A DNA stretch of 59,283 nucleotides from JBCCAG01 sp050331115 (GTDB lineage: Bacteria > Cyanobacteriota > Cyanobacteriia > CAKZMO01). Positions 1 through 8,561 of this stretch are shown piece by piece. The notes below the pieces were generated by a model. It was not told the DNA's origin, searched no databases, and saw only the letters and a list, made by a program, of their open reading frames with translations. Position 1 is the stretch's first letter. Every line of letters starts with the position of its first letter. The translations under genes and the position numbers were made by a program. Where the stretch lies: positions 1-59,283 of the forward strand of contig JBHJHD010000112.1 in NCBI GenBank assembly GCA_050331115.1. Direction: 5' to 3'.

Positions 1-1071
1 CCACAGGTAAGTTTCCCGCTGTCCGCCGGCCCTCAGTTCTTGGGTCGTCGTTGCCGGCAAGAAAGTTGGCCCCCAGCCGGCGCTGCGTCCCCCCAGCTTG
101 CGCAGCGCCGGCTGCACGAAGCGCCAGAAGCTCACCAGCGACGACACCGGGTTGCCGGGCAAGCCAAAGTAGAGGGTGCGGGAATCGTTGTCCACCGTCG
201 CCACCGTCAGGGGCTTTCCTGGCTTGACCGCCACCGCCCGAATGTGGATTTGCGCCCCCAGCTCCACCAAAATTCGGTCCACGTAGTCGTATTCCCCCAC
301 GGAAACGCCGCCGGAAGACAGCACCACATCCGCCTGATCAATGGCCTGGGCGATCGCCCGCTTCAGCAGCGCCGGCTCGTCGGGCACAATCCCCAGGGGA
401 ACCGGCTCGGCCCCAGCGTGCCTGACTAGCGCCGCCAGGGCGTACTGATTCGAGTCCACAATTTGCCCCGGCTGCAGCGGCTGGTCCGGCGTCACCAGCT
501 CATTTCCCGTAGACAGGATGGCAACCCGAGGGCGACGGTAGACCTGAACCTGGGGGCGCTGGGCGGTTGCTAAAACGGCAATATCTGGCGCGCCTAGCAC
601 GACGCCAGGCGTCAGCAGCGGCTCCCCAGCGCGGTGGAACGCCCCGCGGTGGCGAACAAAGGCCTCTGGCGCTGGCGCTGATACAACCGAAACCTGGTTC
701 TCCTGGCGCTGGGCGTTTTCCTGAATGACAATAGTGTCTGCCCCCTCGGGCAGCATTCCCCCAGTGAAGATGCGGGCCGCCTGACCGGCTGCGATCGCCT
801 TTTGGGGCTGGTGTCCCGCTGGGATCTCTTCTACAACCTTCAGCGTCTTCGGCGACGCCTCGCCGGCCCCCTGTACGTCGGCGTAGCGCACTGCGTAGCC
901 ATCCATTGCCGAATTGTCCCAGTGAGGAATATCGACCTGGCTGGTGACCGTCTCCGCCAGCACGCGCCCCTGAACGTCCCAAAGTGCTAGGGTTTCTCGG
1001 CAAGATTCATCCGGCGGCGGCACTAAGTCAGCAATAATGGCGTCGGCTTGATTAGCGGGGAGCATACGCAT
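1..1071 (-). CDS. moeA: Molybdopterin molybdenumtransferase MoeA, C-terminus cut by window edge
   Basis: MoeA inserts molybdate into adenylylated molybdopterin, the last step of molybdenum cofactor synthesis, in the cytoplasm. The minus-strand frame is open from an ATG at 1071 to the left edge, giving the first 357 residues of a protein that is usually about 400 long, so only the last domain is missing. Family hallmarks can be read in order: DNSAMDGYAVR near residue 52, FTGGMLPEGADT, STGNELV, SSGGVSVGEYDYV and GLPGNPVSS. A second in-frame ATG at 1065 is an equally possible start; neither has a clear ribosome site. The gene is divergent from rpmG. Its substrate in this organism would serve molybdoenzymes such as nitrate reductase (family knowledge, no such gene here). 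Confidence 0.95.
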   Translation of the reverse strand, partial: MRMLPANQADAIIADLVPPPDESCRETLALWDVQGRVLAETVTSQVDIPHWDNSAMDGYAVRYADVQGAGEASPKTLKVVEEIPAGHQPQKAIAAGQAARIFTGGMLPEGADTIVIQENAQRQENQVSVVSAPAPEAFVRHRGAFHRAGEPLLTPGVVLGAPDIAVLATAQRPQVQVYRRPRVAILSTGNELVTPDQPLQPGQIVDSNQYALAALVRHAGAEPVPLGIVPDEPALLKRAIAQAIDQADVVLSSGGVSVGEYDYVDRILVELGAQIHIRAVAVKPGKPLTVATVDNDSRTLYFGLPGNPVSSLVSFWRFVQPALRKLGGRSAGWGPTFLPATTTQELRAGGQRETYLW

Positions 1072-1225
1072 TTAGAATTTGGGTCGCGTCACTGGGGCCA
1101 TGTTACTGGGGCCATATTACTGGGGCGGCTGCGGTATGACCGCTATCAAAGTTTACCGCTGTTTACGCTAGCGCTGCGGATCAAGGGCTAGACTAGGTAA
1201 GCATTGCTGAGCCTGCCGCCCAAAT

Positions 1226-1255
1226 TTGAATAAGCCCCGCCGGCTGTGCAATAAT
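1226..1255 (+). promoter_or_regulatory. Possible sigma70-type promoter of rpmG
   Basis: TTGAAT at 1226-1231 and AATAAT at 1250-1255 are separated by 18 bp and lie about 40 bp before the rpmG start. This is the best promoter-like pair in the moeA/rpmG divergent gap. It rests on sequence likeness only. Confidence 0.3.
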
Positions 1256-1293
1256 AGTAATTTGTGTTCAGATAAGCACTGTTCGGAACAACT

Positions 1294-1482
1294 ATGGCAA
1301 AAGGCGTTCGCATTATCATCACGCTAGAGTGCACCGAATGTCGGTCTAACTCCAACAAGCGTTCTCCCGGGGTGTCTCGCTACACCACCACAAAGAATCG
1401 TCGCAACACGACGGGGCGGATTGAGCTGAAGAAGTTCTGTCGCCACTGCAATACGCATACGGTCCACAAAGAAATCAAGTAG
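1294..1482 (+). CDS. rpmG: 50S ribosomal protein L33
   Basis: Small zinc-ribbon-type protein of the large ribosomal subunit near the E site. The 62-residue product starts MAKGVRIIITLECTEC and has the family's basic core (TTKNRRNTTGRIELKKFC). Four cysteines in two pairs, CTEC near the N-terminus and CRHC near the C-terminus, form the expected zinc site, so this is the C+ zinc-binding form. Length and start are typical. The gene is followed 190 bp later by rpsR, the same order seen in many cyanobacteria and in plastids (rpl33-rps18), so co-transcription is likely. Confidence 0.98.
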   Translation: MAKGVRIIITLECTECRSNSNKRSPGVSRYTTTKNRRNTTGRIELKKFCRHCNTHTVHKEIK

Positions 1483-1672
1483 CCGCGAGTCGCTAAGGTT
1501 GAGCTGCGCAAGTTTTGCTTGACTACGTACCTGCGTTTGGCGTGTCCTCTGCCGTCTGCTAGAGGCAGCGCTAATCGGTACTAAGCGTCAGCAAGCAGGC
1601 CTATTGCTCTGCGCTATATGGTTTCAACGGTTCACAATTTCAAGACTACTCATAATCTAAATTCTTCATCCC

Positions 1673-1888
1673 ATGAGCTACTATCGTCGCCGCGTCTCTC
1701 CCATTAGTCCCAAGGACCCCATCGACTACAAAGATGTCGAGCTGCTGCGGAAATTCATGACCGATCGAGGCAAGATTCTGCCTCGCCGCATTACGGGCCT
1801 AACTGCACAACAGCAGCGCGATCTGACTGTTGGGGTCAAGCGAGCCCGAATCATTGCGCTACTGCCCTTCGTCAATCGAGAGGGCTAG
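1673..1888 (+). CDS. rpsR: 30S ribosomal protein S18
   Basis: Small-subunit ribosomal protein that pairs with S6 on the platform of the 30S subunit. The 71-residue product begins MSYYRRRVSPI and carries the conserved KDVELLRKFMTDRGKILPRR and GLTAQQQRDLTVGVKRAR segments of the family. Length is normal for cyanobacteria. It lies between rpmG and an RNase II-type gene, a conserved cyanobacterial order. A small palindrome (GCCTGTACAGGC, 1894-1905) follows the stop but has no T-run, so it is not a convincing terminator. Confidence 0.98.
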   Translation: MSYYRRRVSPISPKDPIDYKDVELLRKFMTDRGKILPRRITGLTAQQQRDLTVGVKRARIIALLPFVNREG

Positions 1889-2033
1889 GCTACTTGCCTG
1901 TACAGGCGCACGTCTGAGGTTTAAGCTGGCGGGGTACATGCTCCATCCCCGGCGTAATCGGTCCTGGGTCGCCGTGTCTGGGTTGCCATGTTAGTGATTG
2001 TTACGCCTTGGTTGCTGTTACGCTTCAACTGCT

Positions 2034-4067
2034 ATGGAGAAGGGCACGCTAGTCGAGTTTCGGTATCAAGGCGATCGCCGCCTAGGCGTTGCTGAGCGCC
2101 CTGAAGGCAAGAAAAACTGGGTGGTCGTCGATCAGCGGGGGCAGTCCTACACGGTTCAGCCTCGCCAAGTCACATACTCAATCTCAGGGCAGTACCTCCC
2201 GTCGGAGCTGCCCGATTTTTTACGGCAGGTTGAGACGCACAGCGACCCCTCCGGGCTTGAGGTGATTTGGGAGCTGCTGAGCGCTGACGGCGAGTCGGTG
2301 AACCCAGCCGAGCTATCAGATTTGCTCTTTTCCAGCGATCGCCCCGCGCTTTGCTACGCAGCGCACGTTTTGCTGTCAGGGGATAAGGTTTACTTTAAGC
2401 AGAAGGGCGACCGCTACGAGCCGCGCTCTGCCGCCCAGGTGGCCGATATTCGCCATCAGATGGAGATGGAGGCTAAGCGGGCCGCGGAGTGGGAGGCCTT
2501 CTTGGGGCGGATTAACCATAGACTTGGCCAGGGAGCTAATCTTCAGGAACTTGGTGAAGCGCGCGCCGAAGACTGGCAGGCCAGCGATCGCCCCCGCATC
2601 GAGGCGCTTGAGCGACTGGCCGTGGTGGGGGATGGCGCATCGCATATTGCTCCGGCATTGGATATCCTAGAAGCACTGGGCCGCCCAAAAACTGGGCAGT
2701 CGGCATTTGAGCTACTGGTAGATTTAGGGGTTTGGAGTCGCCACGAAAACCTATTTCTGCGTCAGCGCCAGATTCCCGCCCAATTTCCCCAAGAGGTACT
2801 CGCTATGGCCAGCAGCTGCTTAGAGAATCCCATCGCTGATGCGGATGCTGACCACCGCCTTGACCTGACGCACCTCAAGGTCAGCACCGTTGACGACGAG
2901 AGCACCCGCGAGATTGACGACGGCCTCAGCATTGAGTCGCTAGACGACGGTAGAGCGCGCCTTTGGATCCACATTGCCGACCCGACTCGGTGGATTTCTC
3001 CTGGAGATGAGCTTGATTTGGAGGCCCGTCGCCGCTCCACGAGCGTGTACCTGCCCACGGGCACCATTCCTATGTTTCCGACGGAGCTCGCAACCGGGCC
3101 CATGAGCCTGGTTCAGGGAAAGGTCTGCTACGCGCTCAGCTTTGGCATCGTCTTAGACAACAGCGGCGCTATCGAAGACTACCGCATCTCACCCAGCCTG
3201 ATTCGCCCCACCTACCGGCTCACCTACGACGACGTCGATGAGATTTTACAGCTTCAGGTTGAGGCGGAGCAAGAGATTCGGGCGATCGCCGATTGGGCCG
3301 ACATTCGACACCAGTGGCGGCTTTCCCAGGGCGCAATCAACATCCGCATGCCTGAGGCAACTATCAAGGTCAAGGGCGACGAAGTGACCATTAGCCTGCT
3401 CGAAGATTCGAAGGCGCGCCAGATGGTGGCGGAAATGATGATTTTGACGGGAGAGGTCGCGGGTCGATATGCCCAAACGTCGGGGTTGACGGTGCCCTTC
3501 CGCGGGCAGACCCAGCCCGAGCTGCCCGACGACGACGAGCTGCTGCTGCTGCCGGCGGGTCCCGTGCGGGACTGTGCCATTCGCCGCTGTATGCCCCGGA
3601 GCGAGGTGAACACCAGTCCGCTGCGTCACGCGAGCCTGGGGCTAGAGACCTACACCCAGAGTACTTCCCCCATCCGCCGCTACACCGATCTGCTGACCCA
3701 CTTTCAAATCAAGGCGCACCTGCGGGGAGATTCTCTGCCGTTTGCCTCTGAGACTCTAATGGAGCTGGTTCAGTCGGTTACCTCTACGGCCTATGAGGCG
3801 ACCCTGGTGGAGCGCCAGACGAACCGCTACTGGAGTCTAGAGTACTTGAGACGGCACGAAGGAGAGGTCTGGCAGGTGCTGATGCTGCGATGGCTCAGGG
3901 AGCATGAGAGCTTAGCCCTGGTGTTGCTAGAGGAGCTTGGCCTAGAGGTGGCGGTTCGGCTACAGCGGTCGGTCGAGCTTGGAGAGCGGTTTGACCTACG
4001 CGTCACCTACGCCGATCCGCGTCAGGACGTGATCCAGGTTGCAGAGCTATCGGAATCGGTTGTCTAG
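2034..4067 (+). CDS. RNase II/RNase R family 3'-5' exoribonuclease
   Basis: Hydrolytic 3'-5' exoribonuclease of the RNB family, expected to take part in RNA turnover in the cytoplasm. I start it at the ATG at 2034 (MEKGTLVEFR), the start usual in cyanobacterial homologues, giving 677 residues; the frame is open from a TTG at 1998. The N-terminal third is a cold-shock/linker region. The RNB active site is at residues 287-296 (DDESTREIDD), where the second acidic position of the E. coli enzyme is Glu instead of Asp while the paired Asp295-Asp296 are kept. The second RNB signature TSPIRRYTDLL and a short S1-like tail follow. It is usually annotated rnb, vacB or rnr; which name is right cannot be told. 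It follows rpmG-rpsR on the same strand. Confidence 0.93.
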   Translation: MEKGTLVEFRYQGDRRLGVAERPEGKKNWVVVDQRGQSYTVQPRQVTYSISGQYLPSELPDFLRQVETHSDPSGLEVIWELLSADGESVNPAELSDLLFSSDRPALCYAAHVLLSGDKVYFKQKGDRYEPRSAAQVADIRHQMEMEAKRAAEWEAFLGRINHRLGQGANLQELGEARAEDWQASDRPRIEALERLAVVGDGASHIAPALDILEALGRPKTGQSAFELLVDLGVWSRHENLFLRQRQIPAQFPQEVLAMASSCLENPIADADADHRLDLTHLKVSTVDDESTREIDDGLSIESLDDGRARLWIHIADPTRWISPGDELDLEARRRSTSVYLPTGTIPMFPTELATGPMSLVQGKVCYALSFGIVLDNSGAIEDYRISPSLIRPTYRLTYDDVDEILQLQVEAEQEIRAIADWADIRHQWRLSQGAINIRMPEATIKVKGDEVTISLLEDSKARQMVAEMMILTGEVAGRYAQTSGLTVPFRGQTQPELPDDDELLLLPAGPVRDCAIRRCMPRSEVNTSPLRHASLGLETYTQSTSPIRRYTDLLTHFQIKAHLRGDSLPFASETLMELVQSVTSTAYEATLVERQTNRYWSLEYLRRHEGEVWQVLMLRWLREHESLALVLLEELGLEVAVRLQRSVELGERFDLRVTYADPRQDVIQVAELSESVV

Positions 4068-4133
4068 GGCGGGAGCTGTCTGAGGGATGGTCCGCTCGAA
4101 CTGAAAGGCGCGCTTGAATGGAAAGCGCTTGAG

Positions 4134-4712
4134 CTAAAGCTCAAAGCTCTGTGGGTTGCCTGCCGCCGTGATGTGCTCATCAGCCGGGACCGCCTGATCC
4201 AAATCAGTCTGGCAGGCGGTAAAAAATTCTAGCTTCAGATCTCCCATCTGAATCAGCGTGCCGTCTTTTAATCCCTGGCGCGTTCCGGCTGCAAGCGGCA
4301 GCTGATCGATGCGCGTGCCGTTACTGCTGCCTAGATCGGTGATAAAGAAGCCCTCCGGTACATGATGACCAATCACCGCGTGGCGGCGCGAAACAGACGG
4401 TTCTGGCACACTGATGGCGCAGGTAGCGCCCCGTCCAATCAGCCAGCTTGAGGCGGCGTGCGTGGCGTAGATCTTCGCGCCGCCGCTGAGATTCGTCGTT
4501 AGAAAAATTTCCCGGTCGATGGAAACGGCCTGGATGTAATATTTCGTTACCTGACAGCGGCTATGGGCAGAGAGAACGGGCGCCATGATCTGAGTAACGT
4601 TTTTGGCCGTCCGAGTTCCGTCCGCGAGCAGTGAGTTAGACAGTGCAGGGTTTTGCTTGAGAATGTGTAAAAGGGCATCGTCAAGCTGATTGAAGTTTAG
4701 GTTGAACAACAT
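4134..4712 (-). CDS. FHA domain protein
   Basis: Protein of 192 residues with a C-terminal forkhead-associated domain, a phosphothreonine-recognition module. The domain signature is visible from about residue 90: IGRGATC, then SVSRRHA, then DLGSSNGT, which are the conserved Gly-Arg, Ser-x-x-His and Asn-Gly positions. The first 80 residues form an unrecognised, partly helical domain. There are no membrane segments. The gene is convergent with the RNB gene and alone on its strand. The partner kinase is unknown, and no Ser/Thr kinase lies in the window. The domain call is firm and the biological role is open. Confidence 0.9.
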   Translation of the reverse strand: MLFNLNFNQLDDALLHILKQNPALSNSLLADGTRTAKNVTQIMAPVLSAHSRCQVTKYYIQAVSIDREIFLTTNLSGGAKIYATHAASSWLIGRGATCAISVPEPSVSRRHAVIGHHVPEGFFITDLGSSNGTRIDQLPLAAGTRQGLKDGTLIQMGDLKLEFFTACQTDLDQAVPADEHITAAGNPQSFEL

Positions 4713-5274
4713 AACGCGCTGATTATCTAACGTTTAGGGAATTGACCATGCAGCAAAATGCACATTGAGCTACGCTAAGGGCAGCCTCTACCGATGAACA
4801 GCGTCGAGAGCCCCGAGTAGATGGCGCTGAATTGATGCATTTGCAGAGTAGATGTGTAGCAAATATCCTGACTGGTTGGGATACTTGCAGTTGCCTATGA
4901 AACGCTAGGCTTGGCACCAATGGGGCTTGAGCTGTCATCGACCGGAGCAATCGATAAGCGACCGATTGGGCAACGTACCTGACGATGTCAAAATAGTCTA
5001 GATCGCGCGCCGCTCGTCAGCTTTAACGGCGACTTACTGGTAGATGCGCGATATGTCTTGTGCGGTGAGTCTAGACGAGTATTCCGCTTAGTAAACGGGT
5101 ATAAACTAAAATTTAGTCCGTAACCCTAAGCTTTGACAATTGTACAGGCCCGTATATTTACAGGAGCTTCACACCGCTGAGGCACATGCAAAATATGCAT
5201 GATGAGTTGGTCTATCTTTGGCGTCAATGCCTTTAGCCCTAAGGCCAATGACCTCGACACCTCAAATAGAGCGG
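4713..5274. other. Gene-free stretch between FHA gene and birA
   Basis: No convincing coding region. It is downstream of birA and upstream of the FHA gene, both on the minus strand. The only structure I see is a 17-bp inverted repeat, CATGCA-AAATA-TGCATG at 5185-5201, which could be an operator or chance. Confidence 0.5.
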
Positions 5275-6168
5275 CTATTCCTCGAGCGCGTCGTAGCTTA
5301 GACGGACGCTGCCTAGCGCTGCCCAGATCTCTGCGGGCTCTGCCGCTGCCGTTTGGCTAGGCTGTCCCGCTGAATCTGGCATCACCTGCCGCGCGGCCTG
5401 GTCAATACAGACGCGCAGCTGTCCTGTAGGTGCCACTCCCACAACGCGTCCCCGCGATCGCCCACCCTGGTTGACGATAGTAACAGTTTGCCCAAGGTGG
5501 GTCATCTGAGCCTCATAGTCCGGCAAGATCTCAGCCGCATCCTGCGCAAGACGGCGTCCGTTGCCGACGGCAATGCCTGTAAGCACGGCCGCAGCCAAAG
5601 GCTCGATAGAAGACTGAATTGAGCCACACCCCAGCGAGCTGTCGAGCTCGGCGATGGCAATGCCGCTAGCGGGAACGGGGTTGCGCCAGTTAATGCCCAC
5701 GCCGATGACGGCTCTGGTGATGCAAGATCCCAAGACCTGCGTTTCGATCAGCATTCCGCCCAGCTTCTGGGGACCAATAACGAAATCATTGGGCCACTTA
5801 AGGGCAACTGGAACATTGAACTGCTGCAGGGCCGTGGCGATGCCCCAGGCGCAGCTCAGCATGAGCTGGCCGCTTTGAGTCACGGGCAGCGCCGGTAGCG
5901 CCACCGATAGATAGAGCCCCCCGACAGGCGATCGCCACGACCTACCGCGCTGCCCTCGTCCTGCAGACTGGCGCTGGGCCAGCAGCGCGGTTCCGCACCT
6001 AAGGCTCGGCTCCGGCAGCGTCACGCCCATCTGCGTCCAAAGATAGGCATTAGTTGACGGAACGCAGTCGACTCTGTGCAGCTCAAAGGTTGCTGGGACG
6101 GGCGGTATGCCCTGGAATTTCCAGGACTGGACCCAGGGCCACAGCGGCGATGGGCTAGATAGTGCCAT
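5275..6168 (-). CDS. birA: Biotin--[acetyl-CoA-carboxylase] ligase
   Basis: Activates biotin with ATP and transfers it to the biotin carboxyl carrier protein of acetyl-CoA carboxylase, feeding fatty acid synthesis. The 297-residue protein has the biotin/ATP loop GRGQRGRSW after AQRQSA, then LKWPNDF and KLGGMLIE, all diagnostic. It lacks the N-terminal DNA-binding helix-turn-helix of E. coli BirA, so it is a monofunctional (group I) ligase and not a repressor. A C-terminal SH3-like domain (GRVVGVAPTGQLRV) is present. Its start is about 170 bp from divergent pgeF. Confidence 0.95.
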   Translation of the reverse strand: MALSSPSPLWPWVQSWKFQGIPPVPATFELHRVDCVPSTNAYLWTQMGVTLPEPSLRCGTALLAQRQSAGRGQRGRSWRSPVGGLYLSVALPALPVTQSGQLMLSCAWGIATALQQFNVPVALKWPNDFVIGPQKLGGMLIETQVLGSCITRAVIGVGINWRNPVPASGIAIAELDSSLGCGSIQSSIEPLAAAVLTGIAVGNGRRLAQDAAEILPDYEAQMTHLGQTVTIVNQGGRSRGRVVGVAPTGQLRVCIDQAARQVMPDSAGQPSQTAAAEPAEIWAALGSVRLSYDALEE

Positions 6169-6341
6169 CAGCAGTACAACATAAATGTGGGTGAGTCTTT
6201 CAGATAGTCAAGTGAGTGAAAAGCCTGGTCATCGAGCCCGGTTGTTAAGGGGAAGCATACAATACAAGCAGATATCGGCAAACGATCTCCAGCGCCTGTT
6301 TCAGCTCTGGAGGCTAATGCAGAGTGGGACGTAAGCGATAT

Positions 6342-7187
6342 ATGAGCAATTGGCAATGGCAAACCTGGCAGGGGCGGCCCTATCTTACCTGCGGCTTGCT
6401 TTCAGCTTGGAAGCACGGCTTTTTCACGCGTCACTGGAGCCCGGAGCTTCCTGAAGCCATCAATGCGTCGCTGGCCCCCGAGGCCGAGGTCTACCGGCTC
6501 AAGCAAGTGCACGGCGATCGCGTTTTGGCGGCTGACCAGATCAAGCCCTGTGACCTATCCGCTACCGAGCCTATCATCTCCCCCGCAGATGGCATTGTGG
6601 CCCGAGAGCCGCAGCAGTCGATCTGGGTGGCCACGGCAGATTGCGTGCCGGCGCTGATTGGCGATCGCCGCACCGGGCGGGTTGCGGCGGTGCACGCGGG
6701 CTGGCGCGGCACGGCGCAGCGCATCGTGCCCCAGGCGGTGTCTAAGCTGCTGCATCAGGGCGCTCAGCGTCAGGATTTACGGGTGGCCCTAGGACCGGCG
6801 ATCGCAGGGGACGTGTACCAGGTCTCTACTGCGGTTGCCGCTCGTGTGGGCGCGACCCTGGTGGCTGCCGCCCCCGACATTGACGCGATTTCGGTGGCTC
6901 CGCCGAGGGCAGACTCGGCAGATGAAGCGGCTTCTAGCGAATCCATTGACGCCGTTCTCCATCGGCTGACGGCGCTGCCGCGATCGCCGATTTCTTCCGA
7001 CCCTGCCCCCGACCGGGTGCGGCTGGACGTGCGTCAGGTGAACCACCTGCAGCTTGAGCAGATGGGGCTGACGGCGGCGCAAATTGCGATCGCCCCTTGC
7101 TGCACCTACCGAGATGACGACGCTTTCTTTTCGTACCGCCGGGAGTCGTTGAAGAAAATTCAGTGGTCGGGTATCGTGAGCCTGTAA
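6342..7187 (+). CDS. pgeF: Peptidoglycan editing factor PgeF (YfiH/laccase-domain family)
   Basis: Member of the YfiH family. In E. coli this purine-nucleoside-processing enzyme prevents wrong amino acids from entering peptidoglycan precursors; in other bacteria it is reported as a polyphenol oxidase or adenosine-processing enzyme. The three zinc ligands are in clear motifs: His in HGFFTRHW, Cys in ATADCVPAL and His in AVHAGWRG. The C-terminus has the family's FFSYRR and WSGIVSL. I start at ATG 6342 (MSNWQW), giving 281 residues; the frame extends to a GTG at 6324. An Ala/Asp/Ser-rich insertion around residues 180-200 lengthens the protein relative to shorter relatives. Confidence 0.93.
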   Translation: MSNWQWQTWQGRPYLTCGLLSAWKHGFFTRHWSPELPEAINASLAPEAEVYRLKQVHGDRVLAADQIKPCDLSATEPIISPADGIVAREPQQSIWVATADCVPALIGDRRTGRVAAVHAGWRGTAQRIVPQAVSKLLHQGAQRQDLRVALGPAIAGDVYQVSTAVAARVGATLVAAAPDIDAISVAPPRADSADEAASSESIDAVLHRLTALPRSPISSDPAPDRVRLDVRQVNHLQLEQMGLTAAQIAIAPCCTYRDDDAFFSYRRESLKKIQWSGIVSL

Positions 7188-7221
7188 ATCTAGATTGCAA
7201 AGCGTGAATTTGGGCGAAGCT

Positions 7222-7452
7222 ATGGCGCGTAAGTTTCAGTTTATGAACGTTCGATATCAGCTACAGGGCCGCGGTGTTACTGGCGAGATATCTAACCTCT
7301 ACATCAATGGCCAACAGGTGTCAGAATTTGGCACCATAGACCAGTTTTATAACGCGATGGGTCAGCAGGGCTGGGAATTGCGGCCGCTGGGCATGGAGCA
7401 AGAGGGCGTTTATACTTATTTTGTAGTCATGCAAAGAGAAATTGAGGCGTAG
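7222..7452 (+). CDS. Conserved small hypothetical protein, DUF4177-like
   Basis: Product of 76 residues starting MARKFQFMNVRYQLQG. The segment IDQFYNAMGQQGWEL followed by a Tyr/Phe-rich strand (YTYFVVMQRE) resembles the DUF4177 pattern of a small beta protein with a GWEL turn. The frame is open from a TTG at 7195, but ATG 7222 fits better. It is followed within 5 bp by the next small gene, so both are probably co-transcribed with pgeF. No enzymatic residues are recognisable. The call is by pattern only. Confidence 0.75.
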   Translation: MARKFQFMNVRYQLQGRGVTGEISNLYINGQQVSEFGTIDQFYNAMGQQGWELRPLGMEQEGVYTYFVVMQREIEA

Positions 7453-7456
7453 CGCT

Positions 7457-7651
7457 ATGGCTAAATCTTCCTCTAAAGAGACCCCTGATAACCAAGCCCG
7501 CCAGAGTCAAGCCCATCAGAGTCAGGGCGGCGAGCCCGAGCAGGACTTCTTCGAAAAGCTACAGGAAAAAGAAGCGAAGCAGGGCAAAGCGGCCCGAGGG
7601 AAAGGGCACGGCTGGACAACAGCCATCGAAACGCTGCTCGGAGACTGGTAG
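7457..7651 (+). CDS. Small hydrophilic hypothetical protein
   Basis: Product of 64 residues from ATG 7457 (MAKSSSKETPDN). It is strongly charged and Gln-rich, with no membrane segment, and ends in a short Trp-containing tail (GWTTAIETLLGDW). The position 5 bp after the preceding small gene and 20 bp before the cupin gene suggests one transcription unit. The frame could extend upstream to a TTG at 7442, which would overlap the previous stop. I do not recognise a family and infer no function. Confidence 0.65.
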   Translation: MAKSSSKETPDNQARQSQAHQSQGGEPEQDFFEKLQEKEAKQGKAARGKGHGWTTAIETLLGDW

Positions 7652-7670
7652 TTTTGCATCAGTAAAAATT

Positions 7671-8147
7671 ATGGCCAATAACACCTCTGCTCAATCGTCA
7701 GATGCCTCAGACACGCTAGCCCCACAGGCAGATGTAAAAGCGAGCTCGCCTCACAGCCCCTCGCCCCACAGCCCTTCACCCCACAGCCCCAGCGAAAATC
7801 ACCAGCGCGAATCTAGACCCTGGGGCTCCTTCACCGTTTTGGAGGAGGGTCAGGGCTACAAAATTAAGCGGGTCGAGGTCAACCCAGGGCAGCGCCTCAG
7901 CAAGCAGATGCACTATCATCGCAGCGAGCATTGGATCGTGGTCTCAGGCACGGCTCGCGTCATCTGCGGCGACAGCACCACCTTAATCAGCAGTAATCAG
8001 TCCTCCTATGTCCCTGCCTGCACGCCACACCGGCTGGAGAACCCTGGCGTTATTCCCCTCGTGCTGATTGAGGTGCAAAATGGGGAGTACCTAAATGAAT
8101 CCGACGTGACTCGCTTCGAAGATCGCGATGACGAAGCCGCGTCCTAG
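7671..8147 (+). CDS. Cupin-domain phosphomannose isomerase type II-like protein
   Basis: Stand-alone cupin of 158 residues matching the C-terminal isomerase domain of bifunctional mannose-1-phosphate guanylyltransferase/phosphomannose isomerase (ManC/AlgA). Visible landmarks are RPWGSFTVL, GYKIKRVEVNPGQRLS, the metal-binding HYHRSEHWIVVSGTA and PHRLENPG. It would interconvert fructose-6-phosphate and mannose-6-phosphate, supplying GDP-mannose for polysaccharides (family knowledge). The first 45 residues are low complexity and contain three near-exact PHSPS repeats encoded by a 15-bp tandem repeat at about 7750-7794. It closes the pgeF gene run. Confidence 0.88.
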   Translation: MANNTSAQSSDASDTLAPQADVKASSPHSPSPHSPSPHSPSENHQRESRPWGSFTVLEEGQGYKIKRVEVNPGQRLSKQMHYHRSEHWIVVSGTARVICGDSTTLISSNQSSYVPACTPHRLENPGVIPLVLIEVQNGEYLNESDVTRFEDRDDEAAS

Positions 8148-8162
8148 CTCAATATGTACGGG

Positions 8163-8363
8163 CTAGCGTGACCTGTAGGCGCACCAGTCCGGGATAGCGC
8201 GCGATAGCCTATAGGGCGACTTTTCCTGCACTTTGCAGGCGACGCTCTGCTGTAGTGCCGCCACGTGAACCTCGCGGCGGCGGGTCGACAGACGTCTCGC
8301 TTCGGGGGACGTGAAGGCTGCGATCGCCGCTACCGCTATAGCTGCAGTCAATAGGCGTTTCAT
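8163..8363 (-). CDS. Small putative secreted protein
   Basis: Product of 66 residues. The N-terminus MKRLLTAAIAVAAIAAF followed by SPEA looks like a Sec signal peptide, leaving a basic mature part of about 44 residues with two cysteines. A strong ribosome site (GAGGAG, six bases before the ATG) supports translation. The gene is divergent from the DevC-like permease and convergent with the cupin gene. I recognise no family. A chance frame remains possible because part of it is Arg-rich and of the type seen in non-coding GC-rich DNA. Confidence 0.5.
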   Translation of the reverse strand: MKRLLTAAIAVAAIAAFTSPEARRLSTRRREVHVAALQQSVACKVQEKSPYRLSRAIPDWCAYRSR

Positions 8364-8561
8364 ACCCTACTCCTCAACGGTAGAACCGCGATACTCGATC
8401 ACCAATAGGTTATACAGACTCAGCAAGGACGCTAAAACCAATGTGGCGCTTTTGCAGACCGTCCATTGGGGGAGGAGGGATATACTGAAGGGCAAACGGC
8501 TCTCGTCTTAGCATCTACCGGCCTCGCTGCTCTGATGGAAGCTAACCTACCCACTTTCGCC

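Noticed and set aside
500..1003. Minus-strand 167-codon frame
   Set aside because: Out-of-frame shadow of moeA, which has all family motifs in another frame of the same strand.
4723..4950. Minus-strand 75-codon frame
   Set aside because: No motif, no ribosome site and composition of non-coding DNA.
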